64,000 bases of DNA from Hathewaya histolytica (GTDB lineage: Bacteria; Bacillota; Clostridia; Clostridiales; Clostridiaceae), in the NCBI RefSeq assembly GCF_901482605.1, contig NZ_LR590481.1, forward strand, positions 1,736,001-1,800,000, in the 5' to 3' direction. The position numbers and the translations under genes were made by a program. Of this stretch, positions 1 through 9,278 are shown one piece after another. Within the stretch, counting starts at the first letter, position 1. Every line of letters starts with the position of its first letter. Below the pieces are notes generated by a model. It was given only the letters and a program-made list of their open reading frames with translations. It was not told where the DNA came from and searched no databases.

Positions 1-388
1 CAGCAACTATTTTTTTCTTAAATCCCTCAAATTTCTCTTTATCAGTCATTTCCATTCTCCCTTCCGTTAAAGCTATACTTTTATCTAAATTGTGTATTAA
101 CAAATCTAGTTGTTTTCTTTTCTCAAGAAGTTTTTCGCGATGTTCTCTAAGTGCATTAGTTCTATCAAAGGAAGGTTCTGTTACTATTTGCTTTATCTTC
201 TCTAAACTTACTCCTAGTTCTCTGTAGAACATTATTTGCTGTAACCTGTTCACTTCTGATTCCCCATAAATACGATATCCTGAAGAATTAATTCTTGCCG
301 GCTTAAGAATTCCAATTTCATCATAATACCTAAGGGTTCTTGTAGTAACACCCGCCATACTAGCTATCTTTTGCACCGTATATTCCAT
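1..388 (-). CDS. MerR-family regulator, TipA-like (3' end outside window)
   Basis: The reading frame starts at the ATG complementary to 386-388, after a strong AGGAGG site, and runs off the left edge, so only about 129 residues are visible. The first ~70 residues form a MerR winged helix: a VQKIASMAGVTTRTLRYYDE-type helix-turn-helix, then GILKPARINSSGYRIY and the second helical part. A charged coiled-coil dimerisation helix follows. The last visible residues (MTDKEKFEGFKKKIVA) resemble the start of the TipAS drug-binding domain, so a TipAL-type multidrug-responsive activator is the best guess. The effector domain itself is not visible, so the ligand class is inferred. Confidence 0.85.
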   Translation of the reverse strand, partial: MEYTVQKIASMAGVTTRTLRYYDEIGILKPARINSSGYRIYGESEVNRLQQIMFYRELGVSLEKIKQIVTEPSFDRTNALREHREKLLEKRKQLDLLIHNLDKSIALTEGRMEMTDKEKFEGFKKKIVA

Positions 389-471
389 TCGCTCACCTCC
401 TGATAAGACTACTATACACCTTCACGCAAGGTTAATGTCAACGATTTTAAATTATTTAAATCACTAAAATT

Positions 472-504
472 AAATTAGCTTCAGTAGTTAACTGAAGCTA
501 ATTT
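472..504 (-). terminator. Rho-independent terminator of the hemerythrin operon
   Basis: A perfect 13-bp inverted repeat (AAATTAGCTTCAG / CTGAAGCTAATTT, loop TAGTTAA) lies just past the hemerythrin gene stop. On the minus strand it is followed by a T-rich tract. Confidence 0.8.
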
Positions 505-527
505 ATATATTCCTATGTCTCTATTTC

Positions 528-1082
528 CTATTTAATCTTTTTCTCAAATTCCTCTATAAGTTTTATATATTTCTCTTGAATTCCTTTTTCTCTTGCCTTT
601 TTTTCTACCTCTTCGCAATCTAAATCTAGTTGTTTTAAAGTTTCTTTTGATAAGCTTCTCTCTGCAAATTTATAGACAATATCATTTTCTTTTTCTATAT
701 GTCTATATAGTAAGTCTGAATATCCCACAGCATTAGCTATTATATCTAATTTTGCTTCTTCCACACCATGTTCTAAAGATTTAAGTGCTTTCTCTAGGTT
801 TTGCATATGCAATCTACCAAGATCATGCTCTACTAACATACCATGTTTTACTAGTTTTTCTGCTGGCCCCTTAATCTCCTCAACCATTCTATTGAAAAGA
901 TAATCTTCTTCTTTTCCATGATGATGCTTATCTGCATAGTTTCTTACAAAGTCAATAATTTTATAAAAGTCCTTATAATTCACTTCTTGATCTTTAAGTA
1001 TTTTAAAGCAATACTTTCTTATAACAACTAGCATACGTTTTATATTAGTATGTTCATCTATCATTAATTGAATTGCACTCAT
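528..1082 (-). CDS. Hemerythrin-like HHE domain protein
   Basis: This 184-residue soluble protein has the four-helix hemerythrin pattern. Candidate di-iron ligands are visible at His11, His53-55 with Glu58/59 (DKHHHGKEED), His80/His86 (HGMLVEHD) and His128/Glu132 (HIEKEND). The family binds O2 or NO, or takes part in iron-sulfur repair and oxygen sensing in anaerobes; the precise role here is inference. The ATG start is preceded by GGGAGG. The gene lies 19 bp behind the unknown gene at 1102-1734 on the same strand, so the two are probably co-transcribed and share the terminator at 472-504. Confidence 0.85.
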   Translation of the reverse strand: MSAIQLMIDEHTNIKRMLVVIRKYCFKILKDQEVNYKDFYKIIDFVRNYADKHHHGKEEDYLFNRMVEEIKGPAEKLVKHGMLVEHDLGRLHMQNLEKALKSLEHGVEEAKLDIIANAVGYSDLLYRHIEKENDIVYKFAERSLSKETLKQLDLDCEEVEKKAREKGIQEKYIKLIEEFEKKIK

Positions 1083-1101
1083 ATTTAAACCTCCCTATTA
1101 T

Positions 1102-1734
1102 CTATCTTTTAATTGAATAAACACCTTTTCCCAGAGTTTCAAAATGAAACTCATTACTTAAAGAAGCTACGAAAGCAGAAATCCATTCTCCCCTAAGATC
1201 ATAAAAATTCTCAACACTGCCATCTACAGCTTGCCAATGTTCAGCATGAAGACACTTTCTACCTTCCCAGGAAATTTCATTTTCATTAGATGTTAAAATT
1301 ATATTTATTCTATCACAAGGCATTCCTTCTAGTATATAATCATTTAAAGCATTATAAATATCCTCAGGTGATGTAGGACAGTTTTTCTCCCCATATTCTA
1401 CTCCACACTTTTCTCCTTGTTTTTTAAATATAGACATTAAGTCTTTTTTATATTCTTCTTTCTCCTTTAATACAGCTGTAACTAAAGCAGCCTGTCTTCC
1501 TTCTGCTGAATGAATTTTACCTTGCAGCCAGCCATGAATATTTGAAGTATCTATTATTTCTTCTAAGGGCTTATTTTCTGTAGGTGCATCATATCTTACC
1601 AAAATCTCTCTGTGCCACTCCTCTACAGGTAGATGATTATTCTCTGCCCAACTTATTATCTCCTTTTCCAAGCTTTCAAACCAAACTATTTTATTATATA
1701 ACCAGTAATGTATTTTACCTAAATATAAACTCAT
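1102..1734 (-). CDS. Conserved hypothetical protein next to hemerythrin
   Basis: I do not recognise this 210-residue soluble protein. It has no signal peptide or membrane segment. It is rich in Trp and Glu and carries scattered cysteines (EKCGVEYGEKNCPTS, MPCDR, RKCLHAEHW). The Cys/His placement is compatible with a metal or redox site, but I cannot assign one. The start is preceded by GGAGG (minus strand of 1741-1746). It is the first gene of a probable two-gene operon with the hemerythrin-like protein, which suggests an oxygen- or iron-related role by context only. Confidence 0.7.
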   Translation of the reverse strand: MSLYLGKIHYWLYNKIVWFESLEKEIISWAENNHLPVEEWHREILVRYDAPTENKPLEEIIDTSNIHGWLQGKIHSAEGRQAALVTAVLKEKEEYKKDLMSIFKKQGEKCGVEYGEKNCPTSPEDIYNALNDYILEGMPCDRINIILTSNENEISWEGRKCLHAEHWQAVDGSVENFYDLRGEWISAFVASLSNEFHFETLGKGVYSIKR

Positions 1735-1846
1735 ATCAATTCCTCCATATATAAACTTTATTATATTGTCTTATTTAATCTATATACATTTTATATAAAT
1801 CTACAATGAATTTCGGTAACAAAGGTTACATAAAATTTTACTAAGT

Positions 1847-1884
1847 AAAAAAAGCTACCAAAATATTATTTTTGATAGCTTTTT
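1847..1884 (-). terminator. Terminator after trkH
   Basis: An A/T-flanked hairpin (AAAAAGCTACCAAAA against TTTTTGATAGCTTTTT) sits 10 bp past the trkH stop. Both orientations have a T-run, so it may also insulate the divergently spaced upstream gene. Confidence 0.75.
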
Positions 1885-1893
1885 GTTTAAATA

Positions 1894-3339
1894 TTATGAT
1901 TTTCGCCATATTGATGGTCTTAACATAATTAACATTGGATATAATTCTAATCTTCCTGCTAACATACAAAATGAAAATACAATTTTACTTAGTGGTGAAA
2001 AACTACTAAAATTCCCCATAGGACCTACTACTTTAAATCCAGGTCCTATATTACCAATGGTTGCAAACACTGATGTAATTGTACTTTCCATATCCATACC
2101 ATCTATAGACACTATAAGCACTGCTATTACAATAATAGCTACATATGCAAATATAAATAATCCAACCTGAGATGTAGTTTCATCATCAACTACCTTACCA
2201 TCTAATTTTACTGAATTAACCATTCTAGGATGAACAATTCTATTAATCTCTCTTTTTACTGCTTTAAATAAAAGTACTATACGTACGGTTTTAATTCCGC
2301 CTCCTGTAGAACCTGCACAACATCCTGTAAGCATTAATAATGCTAAAATTGCCTTACTAAGGGTTGGCCATAAATCAAAATTAGTAGTAGCATAACCAGT
2401 GGTTGTTACAATAGATGCAACTTGGAAAGAAGATTGCCTAAAGGATTGTCCTAGTGAATTACCATATAGTCCTCTAATGTTAAATGCAATTATCACCATA
2501 GCCACTAATACCATACCAATATAGTATTTAACTTCTTCATTTTTAAAGGCCTGTTTTATATTTCCAGTAATCAACTGAAAATACACAGTAAAATTCACTC
2601 CAAAAAGTAACATGAAAACAGTTATTATAACTTCTATATAAACATTATTATATGCCCCAACGCTACTATTCATGTTAGAAAACCCTCCAGTACCTGCTGT
2701 ACCAAAAGCATGAACTAGGGCATCATAGAAATTCATACCTGCAAATAAAAGTAATACTATTTGAATTATTGTCATTACAAAATATATTAAATACATTATC
2801 TTAGCAGTCTGCTTTATTCTAGGAACAATTTTCCCTGGAGTTGGGCCAGGGCTCTCTGCTTTTAATAAATGTATGGTATTCCCGCCTACAGAAGGCATTA
2901 GTGCTAATGTAAAAATTAGAACTCCCATACCACCTATCCAATGTGTAAAACTCCTCCAGAATAATATACCTTTAGGAAGTGACTGAACTTGTGTTAAAAT
3001 AGTGGCACCTGTAGTAGTAAATCCTGATACTGTCTCAAAGATACAATCTACAAAAGAAGGTATTGATTTACTTATGTAAAATGGAAGTGCTCCAAATAAA
3101 GATATAACTACCCAGCAAATAGCAACGGACAAAAAACCTTCCTTAGCATAGAAGGTTTTTTTCTTAGGTCTTATAAAAGACATGGGGATTCCCACAACTA
3201 GCATTATAGCGATGGTTATAATAAAACTATATGCATCTTCCCCACCATAAAATAAAGATGCAATAAGAGGAAGTACCATAACTAGCGCTTCATATTTTAT
3301 TACAGTTCCTAATATTTTAAATACTACTAAATAGTTCAT
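1894..3339 (-). CDS. trkH: TrkH/KtrB-type potassium channel subunit
   Basis: This 481-residue integral membrane protein carries the four pore-loop repeats of the Trk/Ktr/HKT superfamily. The filter segments are visible as SGFTTTGATI, FGTAGTGGFSN, IVTTTGYATTN and ATIGNIGPGF, interspersed with about eight to ten hydrophobic helices. It takes up K+ together with a cytoplasmic RCK protein, here the TrkA encoded immediately upstream with only 1 bp between the genes. The size (about 480 aa) is the usual TrkH length. The gene ends at a strong terminator. Regulation is not evident; some clostridial trk operons carry cyclic-di-AMP riboswitches, but I see none here. Confidence 0.93.
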   Translation of the reverse strand: MNYLVVFKILGTVIKYEALVMVLPLIASLFYGGEDAYSFIITIAIMLVVGIPMSFIRPKKKTFYAKEGFLSVAICWVVISLFGALPFYISKSIPSFVDCIFETVSGFTTTGATILTQVQSLPKGILFWRSFTHWIGGMGVLIFTLALMPSVGGNTIHLLKAESPGPTPGKIVPRIKQTAKIMYLIYFVMTIIQIVLLLFAGMNFYDALVHAFGTAGTGGFSNMNSSVGAYNNVYIEVIITVFMLLFGVNFTVYFQLITGNIKQAFKNEEVKYYIGMVLVAMVIIAFNIRGLYGNSLGQSFRQSSFQVASIVTTTGYATTNFDLWPTLSKAILALLMLTGCCAGSTGGGIKTVRIVLLFKAVKREINRIVHPRMVNSVKLDGKVVDDETTSQVGLFIFAYVAIIVIAVLIVSIDGMDMESTITSVFATIGNIGPGFKVVGPMGNFSSFSPLSKIVFSFCMLAGRLELYPMLIMLRPSIWRKS

Positions 3340-3340
3340 A

Positions 3341-4705
3341 TTAAACTTCTCCTCCTAGTAGTATGTCATTTATATCTGCTACATGCTTTCTTTCTGTTAC
3401 TATAATTACACTATCACCATTCTTAATAGAATCATTTCCACCAGGAATTATTATGTTGTGATCCCTAACTATACAAGCAACTAATACTCCTTTTTTAATT
3501 TTTATATCTTTTAAAGGTATATCTATGCATGTAGTAGTCTCATTAGCCACAAATTCCAATGCCTCTGCCTTATCCCCAACTATTTTATATAGGTTTTCAA
3601 TAAAGTTTCCTTGTTTGTTCTTTAGTCCTCTTACATATCTTATTATTTTATTAGCTGTAAGCATTTTAGGACTTATAACACTTTCAACTCCAACTTTTTT
3701 TACTATATCATTGTAATTTACTCTAGTTATCTTAGTGATAACATTATGTATATTTGAATTTAATGCAAATAGTGATGATATTATATTCTCCTCATCTCTA
3801 CCTGTCAGAGCTATAAAAGCATCACTTTCATTTAAATTTTCTGATTCTAAAAGTTCTTCCTCTGTTCCATCTCCATTTATAATAATTGCCTCTGGTAATA
3901 ACTCATTTAATTCTTGACACTTATCATAACTTTTCTCTATTATCTTTATTCTTACTCCAGATTTATTAATTAATTTAGTAAGATAATAGCTTATCCTTCC
4001 TCCACCCATTATCATTACATTCTTAATACTCTTTTGATATTTACCTAAGTATTGTAAAAATGATGTTATATTAGGATGATCTCCTATAACATAAACCTTA
4101 TCATTACCTTGTAATACAAAATCACCTGTAGGTATTAAGACTTTCTCGCCTCTTTCCACAGCACAAAATAGTACAGAACAATTCTTTAAGTCAATATCTG
4201 ATACTGATTTTCCTACTATGGTATCCTCTTCACCTAGTCTAAAACTAACTAAATCTGCTTTACCATCAGCAAAATTTTCTATACTCGATACAGATGGAAA
4301 TTTTATTAATTGTGCAATTTCCATGGCTGCCTCTTTTTCAGGATTGATAACCATATCAATCTCTAGTTCTTCTTTTAACATTGAAAGTTCCTCTGCATAT
4401 TCAGGATCTCTAATCCTTGCAATAGTATGATGTGCTCCAAGTTTTTTTGCTGCTAAACAACAAAGAGCATTCCTTTCATCACTATCAGTAACTGCAATAA
4501 CTACATCTGCATTTTTTACTTCAGCTTCTTTAAGAACATTTACACTAGTACCGTTACCCCTAATACACATTACATCTAGATTATCCATAGCACGCTTAAG
4601 TGCATCCAAGCTCTTATCAATAACGGTAACATCATTTCCTTCTTGGGATAAATGTTTAGCTAAATTGTATCCTACTTTCCCATCTCCCACAATTACAATA
4701 TACAT
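3341..4705 (-). CDS. trkA: TrkA, NAD-binding regulator of potassium uptake
   Basis: The protein has two tandem RCK units. Each Rossmann half starts with a glycine-rich motif (VIVGDGKVGYNLAKHL at the N-terminus, VMIMGGGRISYYLTKL near residue 230) and each is followed by a TrkA-C domain. It gates TrkH in response to nucleotides. The open frame extends 16 codons upstream to a TTG at 4753 that lacks a ribosome binding site. I chose the ATG at 4705 (MYIVIVGDGKVG), which is preceded by AGGATAGGG and matches the usual N-terminus. It forms an operon with trkH. Confidence 0.92.
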   Translation of the reverse strand: MYIVIVGDGKVGYNLAKHLSQEGNDVTVIDKSLDALKRAMDNLDVMCIRGNGTSVNVLKEAEVKNADVVIAVTDSDERNALCCLAAKKLGAHHTIARIRDPEYAEELSMLKEELEIDMVINPEKEAAMEIAQLIKFPSVSSIENFADGKADLVSFRLGEEDTIVGKSVSDIDLKNCSVLFCAVERGEKVLIPTGDFVLQGNDKVYVIGDHPNITSFLQYLGKYQKSIKNVMIMGGGRISYYLTKLINKSGVRIKIIEKSYDKCQELNELLPEAIIINGDGTEEELLESENLNESDAFIALTGRDEENIISSLFALNSNIHNVITKITRVNYNDIVKKVGVESVISPKMLTANKIIRYVRGLKNKQGNFIENLYKIVGDKAEALEFVANETTTCIDIPLKDIKIKKGVLVACIVRDHNIIIPGGNDSIKNGDSVIIVTERKHVADINDILLGGEV

Positions 4706-4932
4706 TTCGCCATTCCCTATCCTTTCGTTAATAAAATGCAATTTTTCTTTCAAAAGTTATTAATTTTGAACATAAATACATTATACAATAATTTATTCAT
4801 TATACAACAATTAATATTATAATACAATTTCCCTAAACCCATAGTGAAAGCATCTTATAGAACAACATTAATTTATCCCTTTATTTTATACAATATCTAT
4901 GAAATTCAATAAATGCTCTATTAAAAATAAAA

Positions 4933-4959
4933 ATCTTCCCATCGATATGACAAGAAGAT
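4933..4959 (-). terminator. Terminator of the siderophore ABC operon
   Basis: On the minus strand an 11-bp stem (ATCTTCTTGTC / GATGGGAAGAT, three G-U pairs, loop ATATC) is followed by TTTTTATTTTT, directly downstream of the ATPase gene. Confidence 0.8.
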
Positions 4960-4983
4960 AAAATCTCAATTCTATATTAGAAT

Positions 4984-5760
4984 TTAAGTTATAGGAATAC
5001 ATATTAAATCATTATTGATTGGTTCAACAATGATTCTTGAATTTACAGAAAACACATCCTTAATCATATCTTCTGTAAATATGTTTACGGTATTTCCCAT
5101 ACTATAAACTTTACCCTTACGCAAAGTAATTAAATTATGAGAGTATTTAGCTGCTTGGTTTAAATCATGTATTACCATTACTATGGTTTTACCATTCTCT
5201 CGATTTATCCTTTTTAACAGTTCTAATATATCTATTTGGTGGGTTAAATCTAAATAAGTTGTAGGCTCATCTAAAAATAAAATCTCTGTCTCTTGGGCTA
5301 AAGACATAGCTATCCATGCCATTTGTCTTTGTCCGCCTGATAAGGTTCTCAATCTTCTATTTCTTATATCATATAATCTAGTTTCCTTTAAAGCATACTC
5401 AACCATTTCCTCATCTTTATTGCTCTTTCCCTCTAGAAAAGCCTTATAAGGATTCCTTCCAAAATGGCATAACTCCTCAATGGTTATTCCGTCTGGTCCT
5501 TCTGGCCCTTGTGGTAATATAGCAACTTTTCGTGCTAAATCCTTATAGCCATATGATTTAATATCCTTAAAATCAATAAATACCTTTCCACTTTTAGGTT
5601 TATAAATTCTTGTTAGATTTTTTAAAAGTGTTGATTTCCCACATCCATTTGCTCCAATTATGGAAGTTATCTCTCCTTTTTTAATATCAACATTTATACC
5701 TTTAAGTATTTCTTCTTTATCATATAAATATGTCAACTCTTCTCCCTTTATAGATATCAT
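4984..5760 (-). CDS. Siderophore-type ABC importer, ATPase (FecE/FhuC class)
   Basis: This cytoplasmic ATPase powers an iron-chelate importer. Walker A (GANGCGKST), Q-loop (PQGPEGPDG), signature (LSGGQRQMAW), Walker B (ILFLDEPTT) and switch His (VIHDLNQAAK) are all present, in the order and spacing of the FecE/FhuC/FepC class. The open frame begins 29 codons earlier inside the upstream permease gene. The real start is the ATG at 5760 (MISIKGEELTY), which has AAAGGAG 8 bp ahead and lies 1 bp from the permease stop. It is the last gene of a lipoprotein-permease-permease-ATPase operon. Confidence 0.92.
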   Translation of the reverse strand: MISIKGEELTYLYDKEEILKGINVDIKKGEITSIIGANGCGKSTLLKNLTRIYKPKSGKVFIDFKDIKSYGYKDLARKVAILPQGPEGPDGITIEELCHFGRNPYKAFLEGKSNKDEEMVEYALKETRLYDIRNRRLRTLSGGQRQMAWIAMSLAQETEILFLDEPTTYLDLTHQIDILELLKRINRENGKTIVMVIHDLNQAAKYSHNLITLRKGKVYSMGNTVNIFTEDMIKDVFSVNSRIIVEPINNDLICIPIT

Positions 5761-5761
5761 G

Positions 5762-6733
5762 CTACTTTCTCCTTTCATTTTTAGATAAAAGATATAACAA
5801 ATAAGGAACTCCAAAAATTGCTGTAAATATTCCAACAGGAATTTCAATAGGTGGCATTAATATCCTTCCTATCAAATCACCTATGGATATCAATATAGCG
5901 CCAATCAAAGCAGACATCATTAAATTATATTTACTATTCCAACCTACAATTTTTTTCGCAATATGAGGTGCTATTAATCCCACAAACCCTAAAGACCCTA
6001 CATAAGAGACTGATATACTACATAGAAGTATTCCAAGTAGCATAAGCTTAATTCTTGAACCTATTAAATTTTCTCCTATAGATATTGCTATTTCTTCACC
6101 AAGAATTAGGTTATTTAAAGACCTGTAATTTATTAAAACTAAAGGTAAAATTATAGCAATGGAAATAGCTAATATAGTAACCTTTAAGTAATTACTTCCC
6201 CAAAGGCTTCCTGTAAGCCACACTAATACAGAATTTATATCAAAAGAATATCTTGTTATCATGTAATTTATAAAAGCCCCACAAATTATACCTAAGGCCA
6301 TACCTATAAGAACAATATTCTTAGGTGAAAAATCTTCTTTTCTAGTTAGAAAATAAAGTAATATTGAAACAACTATAGCCCCAGTAAACGCTCCTATCGG
6401 TAATAACCATTGAGCATTTGGGAACATTAATAGAACTATAACTGCTCCAACTCCTGATCCTTTAGTAATACCTATTACATCAGGGGATATAAGTGGATTT
6501 TTTATAACCCCTTGAAATAATGCACCAGATATGCTAAGTCCAAATCCTGCTAATAATCCAATAAGAACCCTGGGCAACCTATAGTTTATAATTATATAAT
6601 GACTTTCTGTATGGTTGAATAGAAATAACTCCTTAAATACATGACTTATAGGTATATTAACACCACCAAAACTAATACCAAATACTACTACTAATAATAA
6701 TATAGAAGTCACTAATAAATACTTACTTTTCAC
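5762..6733 (-). CDS. Siderophore ABC importer permease (FecCD family), second subunit
   Basis: This 323-residue permease has about nine to ten hydrophobic helices. It shows the FecCD hallmarks: YRLPRVLIGLLAGFGLSISG, FQGVIKNPLISPDVIG near the N-terminus, and SLGFVGLIAPHIAKKIVGW, the ATPase-contacting loop. It overlaps the start of the preceding permease gene by 11 bp, which is typical for obligate heterodimers. It carries an iron-siderophore across the membrane; the substrate cannot be told from sequence. Confidence 0.92.
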   Translation of the reverse strand: MKSKYLLVTSILLLVVVFGISFGGVNIPISHVFKELFLFNHTESHYIIINYRLPRVLIGLLAGFGLSISGALFQGVIKNPLISPDVIGITKGSGVGAVIVLLMFPNAQWLLPIGAFTGAIVVSILLYFLTRKEDFSPKNIVLIGMALGIICGAFINYMITRYSFDINSVLVWLTGSLWGSNYLKVTILAISIAIILPLVLINYRSLNNLILGEEIAISIGENLIGSRIKLMLLGILLCSISVSYVGSLGFVGLIAPHIAKKIVGWNSKYNLMMSALIGAILISIGDLIGRILMPPIEIPVGIFTAIFGVPYLLYLLSKNERRK

Positions 6734-7703
6734 TTTTATTCCTCCTTTTGCATAACCATAAGAAATATGGAGCTCCTACCATAGCTGTAGCTATACCTAC
6801 TGGTGTTTCAAAAGGATATGAAATAAGTCTAGATATTATATCAGAGTATATAAGAAGTAAAGCTCCTCCTAAAGCTGAATAAATCATAATATCTCTCTTC
6901 CTATCCGATAAAGCGATTTTAACCATGTTGGGAATAACTAAACCCACAAATCCCACAGGTCCTGCTAAAGCTACTGAAAAACCTGTAAGTAATAACGCCA
7001 TAAACATATAAAATATTTTTATAATTCTTATATTTTCTCCTAAAGATAATGCAACTTCATCACCTAATGAAAGCATGTCCAACTTCTTACCCGCAAAAAT
7101 ACAAATAAAAATAATAATAAATAAAAATGTGTAATTATATGTCATATAATCTAATTTGGCCTTATCTAAAGACCCTACTAGCCAAAAAATAATATTATCT
7201 TTAACTCTTGAATTTATTATTATAATTCCCTGAGTTATAGATGATAAGAGAAGATGCACAGAAAGCCCTGCAAGACTCAACTTTATAGGTGAAAAATCCT
7301 TTCCGCAAAGTGTGTATACTGTAACACCACCTACTAGTGACCCTAAAAATCCTATCATTGTTATTGATAAACTACTTTTACCTCCAAATATGTATATAAA
7401 AAAAACCACAAAAAGTGCTGCCCCTGAGTTAGCTCCAATAAGTTGTGGTGATGCTAATGGATTATTAGTAAGTCCTTGCATTATCGCTCCTGAAACTGCT
7501 AAAGATACCCCTATTAATATAGATAACAAAAATCTAGGAAGCCTAACAGTAATAATAGCATTTTCCGCCTTCGTACCTGTAAAATTAAAGATACTATTAT
7601 ATATATCTTTTGCAGAAACCTCTATAGGCCCGATACTCATACTTAAAATAAATCCTAGAAATATTAAAAATAGAGATATTATAATAAAATTACTTTTCTT
7701 CAT
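6723..7703 (-). CDS. Siderophore ABC importer permease (FecCD family), first subunit
   Basis: This 326-residue permease carries the FecCD motifs VRLPRFLLSILIGVSLAVSG, MQGLTNNPLASPQLIGANSGA and AGPVGFVGLVIPNMVK, with about ten transmembrane helices. It is paralogous to the following permease gene, and the two presumably form the heterodimeric pore. It is separated from the lipoprotein gene upstream by 75 bp that hold a hairpin, which would lower permease expression relative to the binding protein. Confidence 0.92.
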   Translation of the reverse strand: MKKSNFIIISLFLIFLGFILSMSIGPIEVSAKDIYNSIFNFTGTKAENAIITVRLPRFLLSILIGVSLAVSGAIMQGLTNNPLASPQLIGANSGAALFVVFFIYIFGGKSSLSITMIGFLGSLVGGVTVYTLCGKDFSPIKLSLAGLSVHLLLSSITQGIIIINSRVKDNIIFWLVGSLDKAKLDYMTYNYTFLFIIIFICIFAGKKLDMLSLGDEVALSLGENIRIIKIFYMFMALLLTGFSVALAGPVGFVGLVIPNMVKIALSDRKRDIMIYSALGGALLLIYSDIISRLISYPFETPVGIATAMVGAPYFLWLCKRRNKSEK

Positions 7704-7728
7704 AAAATCACCACCTATTAATTTAAAA

Positions 7729-7766
7729 ATAATTATAAGGGAAACTTTTAATTCCCCTATAATTAT
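7729..7766 (-). terminator. Intercistronic hairpin between binding protein and permease genes
   Basis: A near-perfect stem (ATAATTATAAGGG / CCCCTATAATTAT) followed on the minus strand by TTATTTTT lies between the lipoprotein and permease genes. Such partial terminators commonly allow excess binding protein over permease. Confidence 0.6.
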
Positions 7767-7778
7767 TAATGTACTTAC

Positions 7779-8714
7779 CTATTTTTTATATAAAGTTTCT
7801 ACTATGTCTTTTGCAATTCCCTCTGAAGAAATTAAACCTCTTGAAACAGCCCACTTAGGTCTTGATACATAAAACACCTTATTATTTTTTACTGCTTTTA
7901 AGTTCTTCCATAATGGATTATTGCTCCATTCTTTTATAACAGTATCTTCATCTGAAACCATTAGATACATAACGTCAGGATTTATTTCTGCAACTTTTTC
8001 TATAGATAACTTATTATAAGAATCTTTTGCCTTTAGAGGATCTTTTAGTCCAAGCTCTGTCAAGAATGAGCCTACATAAGAATGATCTGCATGTGCATGG
8101 AATCCACTTTTAGTTACCACTGCAGGAAGTATTGTTCTCTTTTCATCCTTTGGTATTTGCTCTTTATATTTTGCTATAGTCTCATTATGTTTTTTTAATA
8201 TATCATTAACCTTACTTCCTTGGTTGACAGCATCTGCTATTATATGTATAGCATCTAAACTTTCTTTATATCCTCCATTAAAAGAATCCACTGTAACGGT
8301 AGGAGCTATCTTATTTAATTCTCCTAAAACAGCATTTTGTTTCTTTTGGTCAGCTAGAATAAGATCTGGCTTTAATGAACTAACCTTTTCTAGATTAACC
8401 TCATATCTACTTCCCACAGAAGTATAATTTCCTACTTTGTTCTTTATTTCATCTATTACAAGCTTTGAATCACTATCATCAGCTATACCAACCGCCTTCA
8501 CATCTAAAGCAGCTAATGCATCAGCTAAGGCAATTTCAAGTACAACAATTCTCTTCGGAGTTCCGTTAATCTTAGCTTCTCCTCCAGCATGTTTTACAAC
8601 TCTTACCTCACTACTTTCTGTACTTTTATCCTTATTTTCTGTAGCACACCCTGATCCAAAAATAGAAGCAACTCCTATCATAGCTGTAAGTAATACACTG
8701 GTTAATCTCTTCAT
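7779..8714 (-). CDS. Iron-siderophore binding lipoprotein
   Basis: This 311-residue solute-binding protein of the FecB/FhuD/BtuF cluster has a lipoprotein signal (residues 1-23) ending in the lipobox FGSGC, so it is anchored outside the membrane. Two lobes are visible: residues ~40-165 (PKRIVVLEIALADALAALDV, then SLKPDLILADQ) and ~195-310 (KPDVM-type segment INPDVMYLMVSDEDT, then NNPLWKNLKAVKNNKVF). The FecB-type pattern resembles hydroxamate/carboxylate siderophore binders such as B. subtilis YfiY, but ligand specificity is inference. It is first in its operon; a candidate Fur palindrome lies about 45 bp upstream. Confidence 0.9.
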   Translation of the reverse strand: MKRLTSVLLTAMIGVASIFGSGCATENKDKSTESSEVRVVKHAGGEAKINGTPKRIVVLEIALADALAALDVKAVGIADDSDSKLVIDEIKNKVGNYTSVGSRYEVNLEKVSSLKPDLILADQKKQNAVLGELNKIAPTVTVDSFNGGYKESLDAIHIIADAVNQGSKVNDILKKHNETIAKYKEQIPKDEKRTILPAVVTKSGFHAHADHSYVGSFLTELGLKDPLKAKDSYNKLSIEKVAEINPDVMYLMVSDEDTVIKEWSNNPLWKNLKAVKNNKVFYVSRPKWAVSRGLISSEGIAKDIVETLYKK

Positions 8715-8756
8715 CTTAAATCCTCCTTAGTATTTTAATTATTGATATCTAATAAT

Positions 8757-8777
8757 AGTTGATATTATATATCAACT
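8757..8777. promoter_or_regulatory. Candidate Fur operator (perfect inverted repeat)
   Basis: A perfect inverted repeat (AGTTGATAT-TAT-ATATCAACT) lies 43 bp upstream of the lipoprotein start. Its core TGATATTATATATCA matches 11 of 14 positions of the 7-1-7 Fur consensus TGATAATNATTATCA. A second, weaker match (TAATAATGATAGTAA, 8804-8818) lies 30 bp further upstream. Fur control fits a siderophore importer. Confidence 0.5.
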
Positions 8778-8846
8778 AAAATGTAATTACTATATAATTT
8801 TATTAATAATGATAGTAATTTAAAAAAGTCTAAATATTACAATCAC

Positions 8847-8882
8847 AAAAAAGTATCCATAATTAAAGATGGATACTTTTTT
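8847..8882. terminator. Orphan terminator-like hairpin in the divergent intergenic region
   Basis: A 14-bp perfect stem (AAAAAAGTATCCAT / ATGGATACTTTTTT, 8-nt loop) sits in the 564-bp gap between the divergent lipoprotein (minus) and citrate-family transporter (plus) genes, where neither gene ends. It could end a small RNA or a leader transcript. Besides this hairpin and the Fur-like sites, I see no gene in 8715-9278. Confidence 0.5.
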
Positions 8883-9278
8883 ATATTAGATAATTTCTTG
8901 TCTCACCCTTTAAAACTATTTAAAATGAGAATATTCTTACACTAAATATACTAAAATAATTTTTTCATATTTATTGGCTTAATTATAGTACTTTTATCAA
9001 AACTATCCCGTATAGTACAGGCTATTATCTTTAAGAATCACTAATGTATTTATACCGTTATTATCATATAATAATAATGTTAATTTAATAACTATTATTG
9101 ATTAATATAGAAAAATGTTGTATATTAAAGTTACAGATTAATTAGTCAATTTTCAAATAATTTCCGTAAAGTTATTATGAAAAAATTTTCTAAGGGTATA
9201 ATACATTTATACGTAACTAAATCTATGTAATAATCATAAAACTTTATAGAAGGGAATAACTTAAGGGGTGAATTAATT

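Noticed and set aside
3360-4983. Cyclic-di-AMP (ydaO) riboswitch ahead of the trk genes
   Set aside because: The ~230-bp upstream gap is AT-rich without recognisable aptamer motifs.
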